Shown here: one piece after another, positions 9,081 through 17,855 of the stretch | Layout: each line of letters opens with the position of its first letter | Position numbering within the stretch: position 1 is the stretch's first letter | Origin: Rhodococcus sp. 1163 | GTDB lineage: Bacteria > Actinomycetota > Actinomycetes > Mycobacteriales > Mycobacteriaceae | Assembly (NCBI RefSeq): GCF_002091985.1 | Contig: NZ_MKKX01000017.1 | Span: 310,001-374,000 of the forward strand | DNA: 64,000 nucleotides | Direction of reading: 5' to 3' | Program-made: the position numbers and the translations under genes | Notes under the pieces: model-generated | Told to the model about the DNA's origin: nothing | What the model saw: the letters and a program-made list of their open reading frames with translations, nothing else | Database searches by the model: none

Positions 9081-10529
9081 GTGGCTTCCGTGAACGTGCT
9101 GACGAGACGACGACCCGAACCTCGAGAGATCGGATTCGCCGCGTATCGCGCCGGGGTCGACGCACTACTCGCAAGCTACCGAGCAATCCCCGAGGACGCG
9201 ACGGTGCGCCTGGCGAAGAAGACCTCGAATCTCTTTCGAGCACGAGCAGGCTCGACCGCCCCCGGACTCGATGTATCGGGGCTGACCGGAGTCATCACGG
9301 TGAACCCGACGGATCGGACAGCCGATGTGGCCGGAATGTGCACCTACGAGGATTTGGTCGACGCGACGCTGCAGTACGGCCTGGCCCCGCTTGTCGTTCC
9401 CCAGCTGAAAACCATCACGCTCGGCGGTGCCGTCACCGGCCTCGGGATCGAGAGCACCTCTTTCCGCAACGGACTTCCACACGAATCCGTTCTCGAGATC
9501 GACGTCCTCACCGGAAACGGCGAGATCATCACCGCGACGCCGGGCGGTGAGAACGCCGAACTGTTCCGGGGTTTCCCCAACTCGTACGGCACCCTCGGAT
9601 ACTCGACCCGACTGAAAATTCAACTCGAACCGGTAAAGCCGTTCGTCGCTCTCCGTCACGTGCGCTTCCACGACCTCGACACGATGCAGTCGACGATGGA
9701 CACCATCGTTTCCGAGCGTACGTACGACGGCATCGAAGTCCACTACCTCGACGGCGTCGTGTTCTCCGCCGACGAAAGCTACCTGACACTGGGCACCCAA
9801 ACGGCCGAGCCCGGCCCGGTCAGCGAGTACCACGCCGGCCCCGACGTCTTCTACCGCTCGATCCAGCACGACGGCCCCGAACCGAAGACCGATCGACTGA
9901 CGATTCACGACTACCTGTGGCGTTGGGATACCGACTGGTTCTGGTGCTCACGTGCCTTCGGCACCCAGAACCCGAAAATTCGACGCCTCTGGCCGAAGAA
10001 GTATCGACGCTCCAGCTTCTACTGGAAGCTCATCGGCCTCGACCGCAAATACGACATCGCCGACCGCCTCGAGGCCCGCAAAGGAAACCCACCGCGAGAG
10101 CGCGTCGTTCAGGACGTCGAAGTTCCCATCGAGAACACCGCTCCGTTTCTGCGCTGGTTCCTCGACGAAATCCCCATCGAGCCATTGTGGTTGTGCCCGT
10201 TGCGCCTTCGCGATCCGGCACCGGACGGTGCCGAGGGTGCGCGACCATGGCCGTTGTATCCCCTCGAACCCGACAAGACGTACGTCAACATCGGTTTCTG
10301 GTCCTCGGTCCCTATCGTTCCCGGCCAACCGGAAGGTGCCACCAATCGTGCCATCGAACACAAGGTCACCGACTTCGATGGGCATAAATCGCTCTACTCG
10401 GATGCTTATTACTCCGAGGCAGAGTTTGCCGCGCTGTACGGCGGCGAGAAGTTCGAAGAACTGAAGAAAAAGTACGATCCGAAGTCACGTCTGTTGGACA
10501 TGTACTCGAAAGCGGTGCAAGGAAAATGA
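9081..10529 (+). CDS. FAD-binding oxidoreductase, TmsA/Rv3719-like
   Basis: A 482-residue VAO-type flavoprotein. The FAD-binding PCMH domain spans about residues 45-190, with TVNPTDRTADVAGMCTYEDLV and LKTITLGGAVTGLGIES. It overlaps the following cyclopropane-synthase-like gene by 4 nt (ATGA). Such pairs are known: TmsA reduces the 10-methylene fatty acyl made by TmsB to the 10-methyl form (tuberculostearic acid). Synteny here matches Rv3719-Rv3720, a paralogous pair, so the exact product could differ. GTG start chosen on N-terminal fit; no strong ribosome site is visible. Confidence 0.85.
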   Translation: MASVNVLTRRRPEPREIGFAAYRAGVDALLASYRAIPEDATVRLAKKTSNLFRARAGSTAPGLDVSGLTGVITVNPTDRTADVAGMCTYEDLVDATLQYGLAPLVVPQLKTITLGGAVTGLGIESTSFRNGLPHESVLEIDVLTGNGEIITATPGGENAELFRGFPNSYGTLGYSTRLKIQLEPVKPFVALRHVRFHDLDTMQSTMDTIVSERTYDGIEVHYLDGVVFSADESYLTLGTQTAEPGPVSEYHAGPDVFYRSIQHDGPEPKTDRLTIHDYLWRWDTDWFWCSRAFGTQNPKIRRLWPKKYRRSSFYWKLIGLDRKYDIADRLEARKGNPPRERVVQDVEVPIENTAPFLRWFLDEIPIEPLWLCPLRLRDPAPDGAEGARPWPLYPLEPDKTYVNIGFWSSVPIVPGQPEGATNRAIEHKVTDFDGHKSLYSDAYYSEAEFAALYGGEKFEELKKKYDPKSRLLDMYSKAVQGK

Positions 10530-11842
10530 CAACGTTGAAAGAATCCACCAGTAGCGACGCGAGCCGCACCCACAAGCTCACCATCTCGGAGATTCTCGAG
10601 CTGCTTTCCGACGGAAACATCCCCCTCCGTTTCAGCGCTTACGACGGCAGCGCCGCCGGTCCGGAGGATGCCGCGCTCGGACTCAAGCTCAAGAGTCCGC
10701 GCGGCACCACCTACTTGGCGACCGCCCCCGGTGACCTCGGCATGGCCCGCGCCTACGTATCCGGCGACCTCGAGGCCGAGGGCGTACATCCGGGAGATCC
10801 GTACGAGTTGTTGCGGGTGATGGGAGACGAGCTGCACTTCCGCAGGCCGTCCGCCCTCACACTCGCCACGATCACCCGCTCTCTGGGCTGGGACTTGTTG
10901 CGTCCCATCGCGCCGCCGCCACAGGAGGCGATTCCGCGGTGGCGTCGAATCGCGGAGGGCTTGCGCCACTCCAAGACTCGTGACGCCGAGTCGATCTCGC
11001 ACCATTACGACGTGTCGAATACGTTCTACGAGTACGTACTCGGAGAATCGATGACCTACACCTGTGCCGCATACACCTCACCGGAGCAGTCCCTCGAGGA
11101 GGCACAGGAGAACAAGTACCGGCTGGTGTTCGAGAAGCTCGGATTGAAGGAAGGCGACCGACTGCTCGATATCGGGTGCGGCTGGGGCTCGATGGTCCGC
11201 TATGCCGCACGACGTGGCGTCAAGGTCATCGGCGCAACTCTTTCACGCGAGCAAGCAGACTGGGCACAGAAGGCCATTGCCGACGAAGGGCTCTCCGAAC
11301 TCGCCGAGGTTCGCTTCTCCGACTACCGCGACATCGCCGAGACCGATTTCGATGCGGTGTCTTCGATCGGCCTCACCGAGCACATCGGGGTGAGCAACTA
11401 TCCAGCGTATTTCAGCTTCATCCAGTCGAAGTTGCGCGACGGTGGCCGAGTGCTCAACCACAGCATCACCCGCCCCGACAATCGAAGCCACGCCAAAGCC
11501 GGATCGTTCATCGACAGGTACGTCTTTCCGGACGGTGAGCTGACCGGCTCGGGGCGCATCATCAGCGAGATGCAGGATGTCGGCCTCGAAGTGCGGCACG
11601 AGGAGAGCCTCCGCGAGCACTATGCCCTCACGCTGGCCGCGTGGTGCCGCAATCTCGTCGACAACTGGGACGCGTGCGTCGCCGAGGCCGGCGAAGGAAC
11701 CGCCCGCATCTGGGGCCTCTACATGGCCGGCTCACGTCTGGGATTCGAACGCAATGTCGTTCAGCTGCACCAGGTTCTGGGCGTCAAGCTCGGACCCAAG
11801 GGTGAAGCCGGTCTCCCACTGCGGCCCTGGTGGGATGCCTAG
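10526..11842 (+). CDS. Cyclopropane-fatty-acyl-synthase-family methyltransferase, TmsB/Rv3720-like
   Basis: A 438-residue SAM-dependent methyltransferase acting on unsaturated membrane acyl chains. An N-terminal lipid-binding region (about residues 1-150) precedes the Rossmann domain with the SAM motif LLDIGCGWGSMV (about 212-223), the conserved GATLSREQADWA, and the active-site IGLTEHIG region. It is translationally coupled to the FAD oxidase, which suggests methylenation followed by reduction to a methyl branch. The alternative is cyclopropanation, but the flavoprotein partner argues for methyl-branched fatty acid. Confidence 0.88.
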   Translation: MTTLKESTSSDASRTHKLTISEILELLSDGNIPLRFSAYDGSAAGPEDAALGLKLKSPRGTTYLATAPGDLGMARAYVSGDLEAEGVHPGDPYELLRVMGDELHFRRPSALTLATITRSLGWDLLRPIAPPPQEAIPRWRRIAEGLRHSKTRDAESISHHYDVSNTFYEYVLGESMTYTCAAYTSPEQSLEEAQENKYRLVFEKLGLKEGDRLLDIGCGWGSMVRYAARRGVKVIGATLSREQADWAQKAIADEGLSELAEVRFSDYRDIAETDFDAVSSIGLTEHIGVSNYPAYFSFIQSKLRDGGRVLNHSITRPDNRSHAKAGSFIDRYVFPDGELTGSGRIISEMQDVGLEVRHEESLREHYALTLAAWCRNLVDNWDACVAEAGEGTARIWGLYMAGSRLGFERNVVQLHQVLGVKLGPKGEAGLPLRPWWDA

Positions 11843-11872
11843 GCCGCTTCTGTGGACAGGTGAGCGGAACCT

Positions 11873-12811
11873 CTAGACCCGAGGACTGTAGTGCTTCGGA
11901 TCGTTCCGCTCACCGATCGGCGGAAGATTGCGTGCCGGGGTTTGGGGTAGTGCCGCGTCGGCCGGAATGCGTCCGGTCGCGCGGTCCCAACCGGCTCGTC
12001 CTCTCGGGTGCATACGGTATCGACGAGGCACCACGGCGAATGCCTTGTCGACCAGCTTTCCCACGGTGGAGAAGATTCGCACGTCACGCTCGGTCCAGTT
12101 GTAGCCCAACAGATCTCGTATCGATTGATCGTAGAGACCGACGGTAAGCCACACGAAACCTCGCGCGACCGGTCGCCGGAGAACGGCCCAGATCGGCGCT
12201 GGAATCCACGACGCGTACGGCGGCGGCCCGAGCCCCGACAGATCCAGGACGTCGCGAGTGGCCTTGTTGTCTTCCAATACCTCGCGGCACATGTACCTCC
12301 AGTACACCTGGAAGTCCTCCCAAGTCTCGGGGACCGGCCGCATGCTCATCCCGTACAACCGGTACCACTGAACATGTTCGGTGAACAGTTGGCGTTTCTG
12401 TTCTTCACCGAGGCCACCCATGAAGTGGTCCGCCGTCAGAACGGTCCCCATGAAGAACGTTGCGTGCGCCCAGTAGAAGGTGTCCGGGTCGAGCGCGTGA
12501 TAGCGCCTACCTTTGGCGTCGACGCCTTTGATGTTGTCGTGATATCCACGGACGGCCAGCGCAGTTCGTTCGGCCCGATCGCCGTCGAAGACCACGCCGC
12601 CGATCGGATACAGCGATCGGTACAAGCGCTGCCAACGTTCGTCGAAGAAGATCGAATGCTCCTCGACGCCTGCACCGAGCCCGGGATGCATGTTCTGCAT
12701 GGATCCGGCCCATACCCCCTGCAGCATGCCGCGCCAATCGCCGAAGTACTTCCACGTCAACGACTCGGGCCCCAGCGGAATCGGCCGATCGACCCCAGAC
12801 TGACTACACAT
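11873..12811 (-). CDS. MpaB/DUF2236-family oxygenase-like protein
   Basis: A 312-residue protein of the DUF2236 family, which includes the latex-clearing protein Lcp and fungal MpaB, heme-dependent enzymes that oxidatively cleave polyisoprenoid double bonds. The typical core is visible at about residues 100-185 (DTFYWAHATFFMGTVLTADHF, then a WEDFQVYW block). Substrate is unknown. The ATG is preceded by no clear ribosome site and lies inside one of two palindromic operator copies shared with the divergent TetR gene, so tight repression is likely. A second DUF2236 gene lies 5 kb away. Confidence 0.8.
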   Translation of the reverse strand: MCSQSGVDRPIPLGPESLTWKYFGDWRGMLQGVWAGSMQNMHPGLGAGVEEHSIFFDERWQRLYRSLYPIGGVVFDGDRAERTALAVRGYHDNIKGVDAKGRRYHALDPDTFYWAHATFFMGTVLTADHFMGGLGEEQKRQLFTEHVQWYRLYGMSMRPVPETWEDFQVYWRYMCREVLEDNKATRDVLDLSGLGPPPYASWIPAPIWAVLRRPVARGFVWLTVGLYDQSIRDLLGYNWTERDVRIFSTVGKLVDKAFAVVPRRYRMHPRGRAGWDRATGRIPADAALPQTPARNLPPIGERNDPKHYSPRV

Positions 12812-12817
12812 GTTGTC
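12802..12817. promoter_or_regulatory. TetR operator copy 1
   Basis: GACTAC-ACAT-GTTGTC is a palindrome apart from one A/T position per arm. It overlaps the start codon (12809-12811) of the DUF2236 oxygenase-like gene. A second copy lies 12 bp away; both are probably bound by the divergent TetR protein. Confidence 0.65.
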
Positions 12818-12829
12818 AGACTAGGATTC

Positions 12830-12845
12830 GACAACATCCGTAGTC
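12830..12845. promoter_or_regulatory. TetR operator copy 2
   Basis: GACAAC-ATCC-GTAGTC has the same GAC(A/T)AC-N4-GT(A/T)GTC pattern as copy 1. It ends 20 nt upstream of the tetR GTG start. The two copies are centred 28 bp apart. Confidence 0.65.
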
Positions 12846-12864
12846 AATAGAGACGAGGTGACTC

Positions 12865-13455
12865 GTGAACATCGACGAACGCCGAAGGCACCGTTACACG
12901 ACGCTGCTCGACGTCGGTGTTGCACTCCTCGGCTCCCCGGGCGGACCCGCAGTCAGCGTCCGTGCGGCCTGCCGGAGCGCCTCCCTGACCGAGCGATACT
13001 TCTACGAGAGCTTCACCGACCGCGACGAGTACGTCCGAGCCGTCTACGCCCACGTCGGCCTTCGGGCCCGTGCTGCCATCGAGACCGCCGTCGCGACCTC
13101 CACCGAAGAGGACAGGGCCGCAGCACCGGTCCGCGTCTTCGTCGAACTGGTCCTCGACGATCCCGCCGTGGGCCGAGTCTTACTGCTGGCACCACTGTCC
13201 GAGCCTGCCATCAGCCGAAGCGGAACCGCCCTCGTCCCCACCTTCGTCGACCTGGTTCGTACGGAACTGACCGGCCTCGACGCCGAAGACCAGCATTTGG
13301 TCGCCATCGGTGTCGTCGGAGCGCTTACCTCCTTGTTCGTCGGATACCTCGACGGAACCGTCACTGCGACGCGGGAGAAGTTTCTCGCTCATTGCGTCCG
13401 CCTCGTCGCCGATGCCGGACGAACGGCCCATCAGCACGCCGCTCGCGTGCCATGA
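12865..13455 (+). CDS. TetR-family transcriptional regulator
   Basis: A 196-residue TetR regulator with a somewhat atypical DNA-binding domain: the recognition region reads AVSVRAACRSASLTERYFYESFTDRDEYV (about residues 28-56), which keeps the Tyr-Phe-Tyr core. The C-terminal ligand domain (about 65-190) is unremarkable. GTG start with GAGGTG about 4 nt upstream. It is divergent from the DUF2236 gene across a 53-bp gap with two matching operators, so it most likely represses that gene and itself. The acyl-CoA-binding protein gene follows after 56 nt. Confidence 0.88.
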   Translation: MNIDERRRHRYTTLLDVGVALLGSPGGPAVSVRAACRSASLTERYFYESFTDRDEYVRAVYAHVGLRARAAIETAVATSTEEDRAAAPVRVFVELVLDDPAVGRVLLLAPLSEPAISRSGTALVPTFVDLVRTELTGLDAEDQHLVAIGVVGALTSLFVGYLDGTVTATREKFLAHCVRLVADAGRTAHQHAARVP

Positions 13456-13511
13456 TCGTTCGACAGGAGCATGTGTCGCAAAACTGCGTCGCAAAACAAG
13501 GGAGCCGAACA

Positions 13512-13772
13512 GTGTCCGATCTCGAGCAGTCGTTTCAGCAGGCCCAGATCGACGTGAAGACGCTGACCTCCAAGCCCAGCAACGACAACCTTCTCAGCTT
13601 GTATTCGTTGTTCAAGCAAGGTTCGAAAGGCGATGCCGAGGGTAAGCGCCCGGGAAGACTGGACATGGTCAATCGCGCCAAGTTCGACGCATGGGCGAAG
13701 CTCGAAGGAACGAGCCAGGATTCGGCGAAACAGTCCTACGTGGACTTGGTTGCCAGGATGCTCGGCAAGTAG
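13512..13772 (+). CDS. Acyl-CoA-binding protein
   Basis: An 86-residue four-helix ACBP, the normal family length. The signature helix SNDNLLSLYSLFKQGSKGDA (about residues 24-43) and the KFDAWAKLEGTSQDSAKQSYV segment (about 55-75) carry the conserved residues that contact the acyl chain and CoA phosphate. GTG start with AAGGGAG 7-8 nt upstream. ACBP buffers and delivers long-chain acyl-CoA esters in the cytoplasm. Its position among lipid-oxidation genes is consistent with that role. Confidence 0.92.
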   Translation: MSDLEQSFQQAQIDVKTLTSKPSNDNLLSLYSLFKQGSKGDAEGKRPGRLDMVNRAKFDAWAKLEGTSQDSAKQSYVDLVARMLGK

Positions 13773-13801
13773 CGGCTTCGCCCGACCCGAAAGGACTCAG
13801 C

Positions 13802-16150
13802 ATGGAGCGTCACGAAACCGAGCTCGACATCGGCACACCGAAGACTCATGCTGCGGGCCTGACCGCCGTCGCGGTGTCGATGAAACGCGCGCTCGGCCAC
13901 ATGGGTCCGGTTCGGACGGCCAAGACTCTTCTCGATCTCAACCAGGCCGAGGGCTTCGACTGCATGAGTTGCGCATGGCCGGATCCCGACCCCGGCCATC
14001 GTCACGTCGCCGAGTTCTGCGAAAACGGCGCCAAGGCGGTGGCCGAGGAAGCGACGACGACGCGTGCGACCCCCGAGTTCTTCGCCTCTCACACCATCGC
14101 CGACCTGGACGGCCACAGCGAACACTGGCTCGGGCAGCAGGGGCGCATCACCCATCCGATGGTGAAGCGGCCAGGCAGTCAGCATTACGAATCGATCGAG
14201 TGGGACGACGCGTTCGGGCTCATCGGCGAGGAACTTCGATCGCTCCCCGACCCCGACGAGGCAATTTTCTACACCTCGGGTCGAGCATCGAACGAATCGG
14301 CTTTCACCTACCAACTCTTCGCGCGGGCATTCGGTACCAACAATCTGCCCGACTGTTCCAACATGTGCCACGAGTCCACCTCGATCGCATTGCAGGAGAC
14401 CATCGGCATCGGTAAGGCCAGCGTGACGCTCGACGACGTATACGACGCCGAGCTGATCATCCTCGCCGGCCAGAATCCGGGCACCAACCATCCCCGCATG
14501 TTGTCGGCGCTCGAGAAGGCGAAGCAGAACGGCGCGAAGATCCTCTCGATCAACCCACTGCGTGAAGCCGGTCTGGTGAACTTCAAGAACCCGCAGACCG
14601 TCCGCGGAATGGTCGGTCCCGGTACGGACCTCTCCGACATGCACTTGCCGATCAGAGTCAACGGAGATCTGGCGCTGTTCCAAGCGTTCGGGTCGTTGCT
14701 CGTCGAATGGGATGCACTCGACCACGAGTTCGTCGAGGCCCACACCGCAGGGTTCGACGCGTGGCGCGAGAACGTGCGCGCCCTCGACTGGGACGTCGTC
14801 ACCGAATCCACCGGATTGACAAGGGAAGTCATCACCGAGGCTGCACGTATGCTTCGTGATTCGAAGGCCACCGTCTTCTGCTGGGCCATGGGTTTGACCC
14901 AGCACCGCAACGCCGTCGCCACCATCAAAGAGCTCACCAATCTGGCTCTGGCACAGGGCAATATCGGCAAGGCCGGCGCCGGCCTGCTGCCCGTCCGCGG
15001 CCACTCCAACGTGCAGGGCGATCGCACCATGGGGATCTGGGAGCGAGTCCCGCAGCACTTCCTCGACTCCATCGAGGCCGAATTCGGTTTCGATCCACCG
15101 CGCGAGAACGGTCTCGACACAGTCGACTCGATCCGCGCGATGCGTGACGGTAAAGCCCATTTCTTCCTCGGACTCGGCGGCAACTTCGTTCAGGCGACGC
15201 CGGACAGCGACGTCACCTTCGAGGCGATGCGCGGTATGCGCATGACCGTGCACATCTCGACGAAGATCAACCGTTCGCATCTCGTTTGTGGCGAGACTGC
15301 CCTCATCCTCCCGACACTCGGCCGCACCGAGCAGGACGTGCAAGCCTCGGGTCCGCAGTGGATTTCCGTCGAGGACTCCACCTGCTCGGTGCACTCTTCT
15401 CGCGGCCCGTTGAAGCCTGCCAGTGCGCACCTCCGGTCCGAGGTGGCCATCCTCACCGGCATCGCCGAGGCCACCTTGGGTGACCGTCATGGCATCGACT
15501 GGAAGGGCATGCGCGAGGACTACCGGAACATCCGCACGCACATCTCTCGCGTCGTACCGGGTTGCGAAGGATACGAGGTCAACGTACGCAGGCCAGGCGG
15601 TTTCGTTCTCCCACATCCACCGCGGGATTCGCGAACCTTTGAAACCGACTCAGGGCGAGGCGAATTCACCGCGCTGCCGATCGATGTTCTACATGTCCCG
15701 GAAGGCCACCTACTACTCCAGACGCTCCGGAGTCACGATCAGTTCAACACGACGATCTACGGCCTCAGCGATCGCTACCGAGGAATCGAAGGTGGCCGAC
15801 GCGTCGTGTTCGTCCACCGCGAGGACATCGCCGCACTCGGCTATCGGGACGGCGAGTACGTCGACCTCGTCACCAAATGGGACGACGACGACATCGAGCG
15901 GTGTGCCTCGAACTTCCGGATCGTCGAATACGACACTCCACGCGGATGCGCCGCCGCGTACTACCCGGAGACCAATCCGTTGGTTCCCCTGGACTCGACG
16001 GCGGTGGGAAGCAACTGTCCGACATCGAAATCTGTCGTCATCGAGCTCGTTCCTGCCGGGACTGCCAGCACCGCAGGTCGCGGTCCCCAGGCCGACGTGA
16101 GATCCGACGAGGTCCACAAGTCCCATCCGCAGCCACATCATCTGAGTTAG
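13802..16150 (+). CDS. FdhF/YdeP-family molybdopterin oxidoreductase
   Basis: A 782-residue molybdopterin enzyme related to formate dehydrogenase alpha and E. coli YdeP. The start has a good AAAGGA site. The N-terminus has only the pair CMSC (about residues 52-55) followed by AWPDPDPGH, as in YdeP, so the complete Fe-S ligand set of true FdhF is missing. The probable Mo-ligating Cys lies in NMCHEST (about 184-190). The central block GNIGKAGAGLLPVRGHSNVQG and the C-terminal molydopterin-dinucleotide-binding fold (about 640-760) are intact. Substrate is unknown; formate dehydrogenase activity should not be assumed. Confidence 0.87.
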   Translation: MERHETELDIGTPKTHAAGLTAVAVSMKRALGHMGPVRTAKTLLDLNQAEGFDCMSCAWPDPDPGHRHVAEFCENGAKAVAEEATTTRATPEFFASHTIADLDGHSEHWLGQQGRITHPMVKRPGSQHYESIEWDDAFGLIGEELRSLPDPDEAIFYTSGRASNESAFTYQLFARAFGTNNLPDCSNMCHESTSIALQETIGIGKASVTLDDVYDAELIILAGQNPGTNHPRMLSALEKAKQNGAKILSINPLREAGLVNFKNPQTVRGMVGPGTDLSDMHLPIRVNGDLALFQAFGSLLVEWDALDHEFVEAHTAGFDAWRENVRALDWDVVTESTGLTREVITEAARMLRDSKATVFCWAMGLTQHRNAVATIKELTNLALAQGNIGKAGAGLLPVRGHSNVQGDRTMGIWERVPQHFLDSIEAEFGFDPPRENGLDTVDSIRAMRDGKAHFFLGLGGNFVQATPDSDVTFEAMRGMRMTVHISTKINRSHLVCGETALILPTLGRTEQDVQASGPQWISVEDSTCSVHSSRGPLKPASAHLRSEVAILTGIAEATLGDRHGIDWKGMREDYRNIRTHISRVVPGCEGYEVNVRRPGGFVLPHPPRDSRTFETDSGRGEFTALPIDVLHVPEGHLLLQTLRSHDQFNTTIYGLSDRYRGIEGGRRVVFVHREDIAALGYRDGEYVDLVTKWDDDDIERCASNFRIVEYDTPRGCAAAYYPETNPLVPLDSTAVGSNCPTSKSVVIELVPAGTASTAGRGPQADVRSDEVHKSHPQPHHLS

Positions 16151-16305
16151 GCCCCGCCCTCGAGGTGCCCTGTCAACCGCTCGGCCCCGTCCACGAACTG
16201 GCGACGCATCAGCGCCGAAGAGGAATCACGCGAGCTTCGAACCACCCGCGACCCGGTTGGTTGTCGGCACTGCACACCCCGCATAGTGTGAGCCAGACAA
16301 CAGTA

Positions 16306-16333
16306 AATCGCATCGAATATACGTGATGCGATT
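16306..16333. promoter_or_regulatory. Perfect inverted repeat upstream of aldehyde dehydrogenase operon
   Basis: AATCGCATC-N10-GATGCGATT is a perfect 9-bp inverted repeat ending 24 nt upstream of the aldehyde dehydrogenase ATG, before its GGGAGGA ribosome site. The position suits a repressor operator; no regulator gene is adjacent. The rest of the 207-bp gap shows nothing else clear. Confidence 0.55.
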
Positions 16334-16357
16334 GCACAGACCGGGAGGATTCGGCCC

Positions 16358-17854
16358 ATGACGGACCAGGTCACGCAGATGAAAGTTCGAATGTTCGACA
16401 GTCTCGATCCGAGGACAGGCGACGTGCTGGCCAGCTATCCGATCTCCGACGACGCTGCAGTCCTGGCCGCCGTCGACCGCGCTCGGGCAGCTTCTCGGTG
16501 GTGGGATCTTCAGGGTTTCACCGGACGTAAGAATTGGCTGCTCGAGTTCAAGAACGCGATCGCCAAGGATGCGCAGAGCCTTGCCGCAGTCATCGCCGCC
16601 GAGAGCGGCAAGCCCGATGAGGATGCGATTCTCGAGGTCATGATGGCCGTCGAACACATAGATTGGGCTGCACGGAACGCCGAGAAGACGTTGAAGCAGC
16701 GCAGGGTGCCCTCGGGGCTGATCAGCGCCAATCAGAAGGCCTATGTGGGCTACCGGCCGTACGGTGTCGTCGGCGTCATCGGGCCGTGGAACTACCCGTT
16801 GTACACCCCGATGGGTTCCATTGCGTATTCACTCGCGGCCGGCAACGCCGTGGTGTTCAAACCGAGCGAGCTCACCCCGGGTGTCGGTGTGTGGCTGGCG
16901 AAGAAGTGGGAATTACTCGCGCCGACACAGCTGGTGTTCCAGACCGTCACCGGTGACGGATCGACCGGCGCTGCGTTGTGCACTGCGGGAGTCGACAAAA
17001 TCGCCTTCACCGGGTCCACGGCAACCGCCAAGAAGGTCATGGCAACGTGCGCCCAGTCGCTGACCCCGCTCGTTGCCGAGTGTGGCGGCAAGGACGCCAT
17101 GCTCGTCGACGCGGACGCCGATCTCGATGCAGCCGTGGAGTTTGCAGCATTCGGCGCGATGGGCAATGCGGGTCAGACCTGCGCGGGTGTCGAGCGGATC
17201 TATGTCGCGGCTCCGGTGTACGAGAACTTCGTCGACAAACTTGCTGCGGCCGTGTCAGCGTTGAAGCCCGGCGGTGCCGGATCCTCCTCGTACGGTCCGA
17301 TGACTCTCGGAAAGCAGAGCGACATCGTCCGAGGCCAGATCGAGGATGCTCTGGGCAAAGGCGCGCGTGCTGTCGTCGGCGGCCTCGAGTCGCTGCGCGG
17401 CCCGTACATCGACCCCGTCATTCTCACCGACGTTCCCGAAGATTCGACTGCGATAACGGAAGAGACCTTCGGTCCGACGGTGGTCGTGAACAAGGTTCGT
17501 GATCTCGACGAAGGTATCGAACGCGCCAACGCATCGGTGTACGGACTCGGCGCCTCGGTCTTCACCAAGGACATCGAGGCCGGACGACGAGCAGCGGAAA
17601 GGCTCGATTGCGGCGTCGTGACGGTCAATTCCGTCCTCGGGTTCGCCGGCATTCCTGCTCTGCCGTTCGGTGGTACCGGCGATTCCGGTTTCGGTCGGAT
17701 CCACGGCGCCGACGGACTCCGCGAGTTCAGCACCGTCAAATCACTTGCCGTACAGCAATTCGCGATACCGCTGAAGCTGCTCACGATGAACCGCAAAGCA
17801 CGCGACATGAAGATCTCGAAACTGATGCTCAAACTACGACACGGGAGAGGCTGA
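16358..17854 (+). CDS. NAD(P)-dependent aldehyde dehydrogenase
   Basis: A 498-residue ALDH-superfamily enzyme that oxidises an aldehyde to the carboxylate. The N-terminal coenzyme domain has GPWNYPLYTPMG and the Rossmann segment FTGSTATAKKVM; the general-base Glu lies in VAECGGKD and the nucleophilic Cys in NAGQTCAGVERIYV. It is first in an operon: the DUF2236 gene begins 1 nt after its stop and an acyl-CoA ligase follows. The C-terminus is basic (MNRKARDMKISKLMLKLRHGRG), possibly membrane-associating. In context it may oxidise aldehydes made by the neighbouring oxygenase. Confidence 0.92.
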   Translation: MTDQVTQMKVRMFDSLDPRTGDVLASYPISDDAAVLAAVDRARAASRWWDLQGFTGRKNWLLEFKNAIAKDAQSLAAVIAAESGKPDEDAILEVMMAVEHIDWAARNAEKTLKQRRVPSGLISANQKAYVGYRPYGVVGVIGPWNYPLYTPMGSIAYSLAAGNAVVFKPSELTPGVGVWLAKKWELLAPTQLVFQTVTGDGSTGAALCTAGVDKIAFTGSTATAKKVMATCAQSLTPLVAECGGKDAMLVDADADLDAAVEFAAFGAMGNAGQTCAGVERIYVAAPVYENFVDKLAAAVSALKPGGAGSSSYGPMTLGKQSDIVRGQIEDALGKGARAVVGGLESLRGPYIDPVILTDVPEDSTAITEETFGPTVVVNKVRDLDEGIERANASVYGLGASVFTKDIEAGRRAAERLDCGVVTVNSVLGFAGIPALPFGGTGDSGFGRIHGADGLREFSTVKSLAVQQFAIPLKLLTMNRKARDMKISKLMLKLRHGRG

Positions 17855-17855
17855 C

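Noticed and set aside
13736-15616. Long minus-strand open frame opposite the molybdoenzyme
   Set aside because: A shadow of the coding frame, with low-complexity acidic sequence and no ribosome site.
13802-16150. Selenocysteine-type formate dehydrogenase
   Set aside because: The candidate Mo ligand is an ordinary Cys, there is no in-frame TGA, and the N-terminal Fe-S ligands are incomplete.
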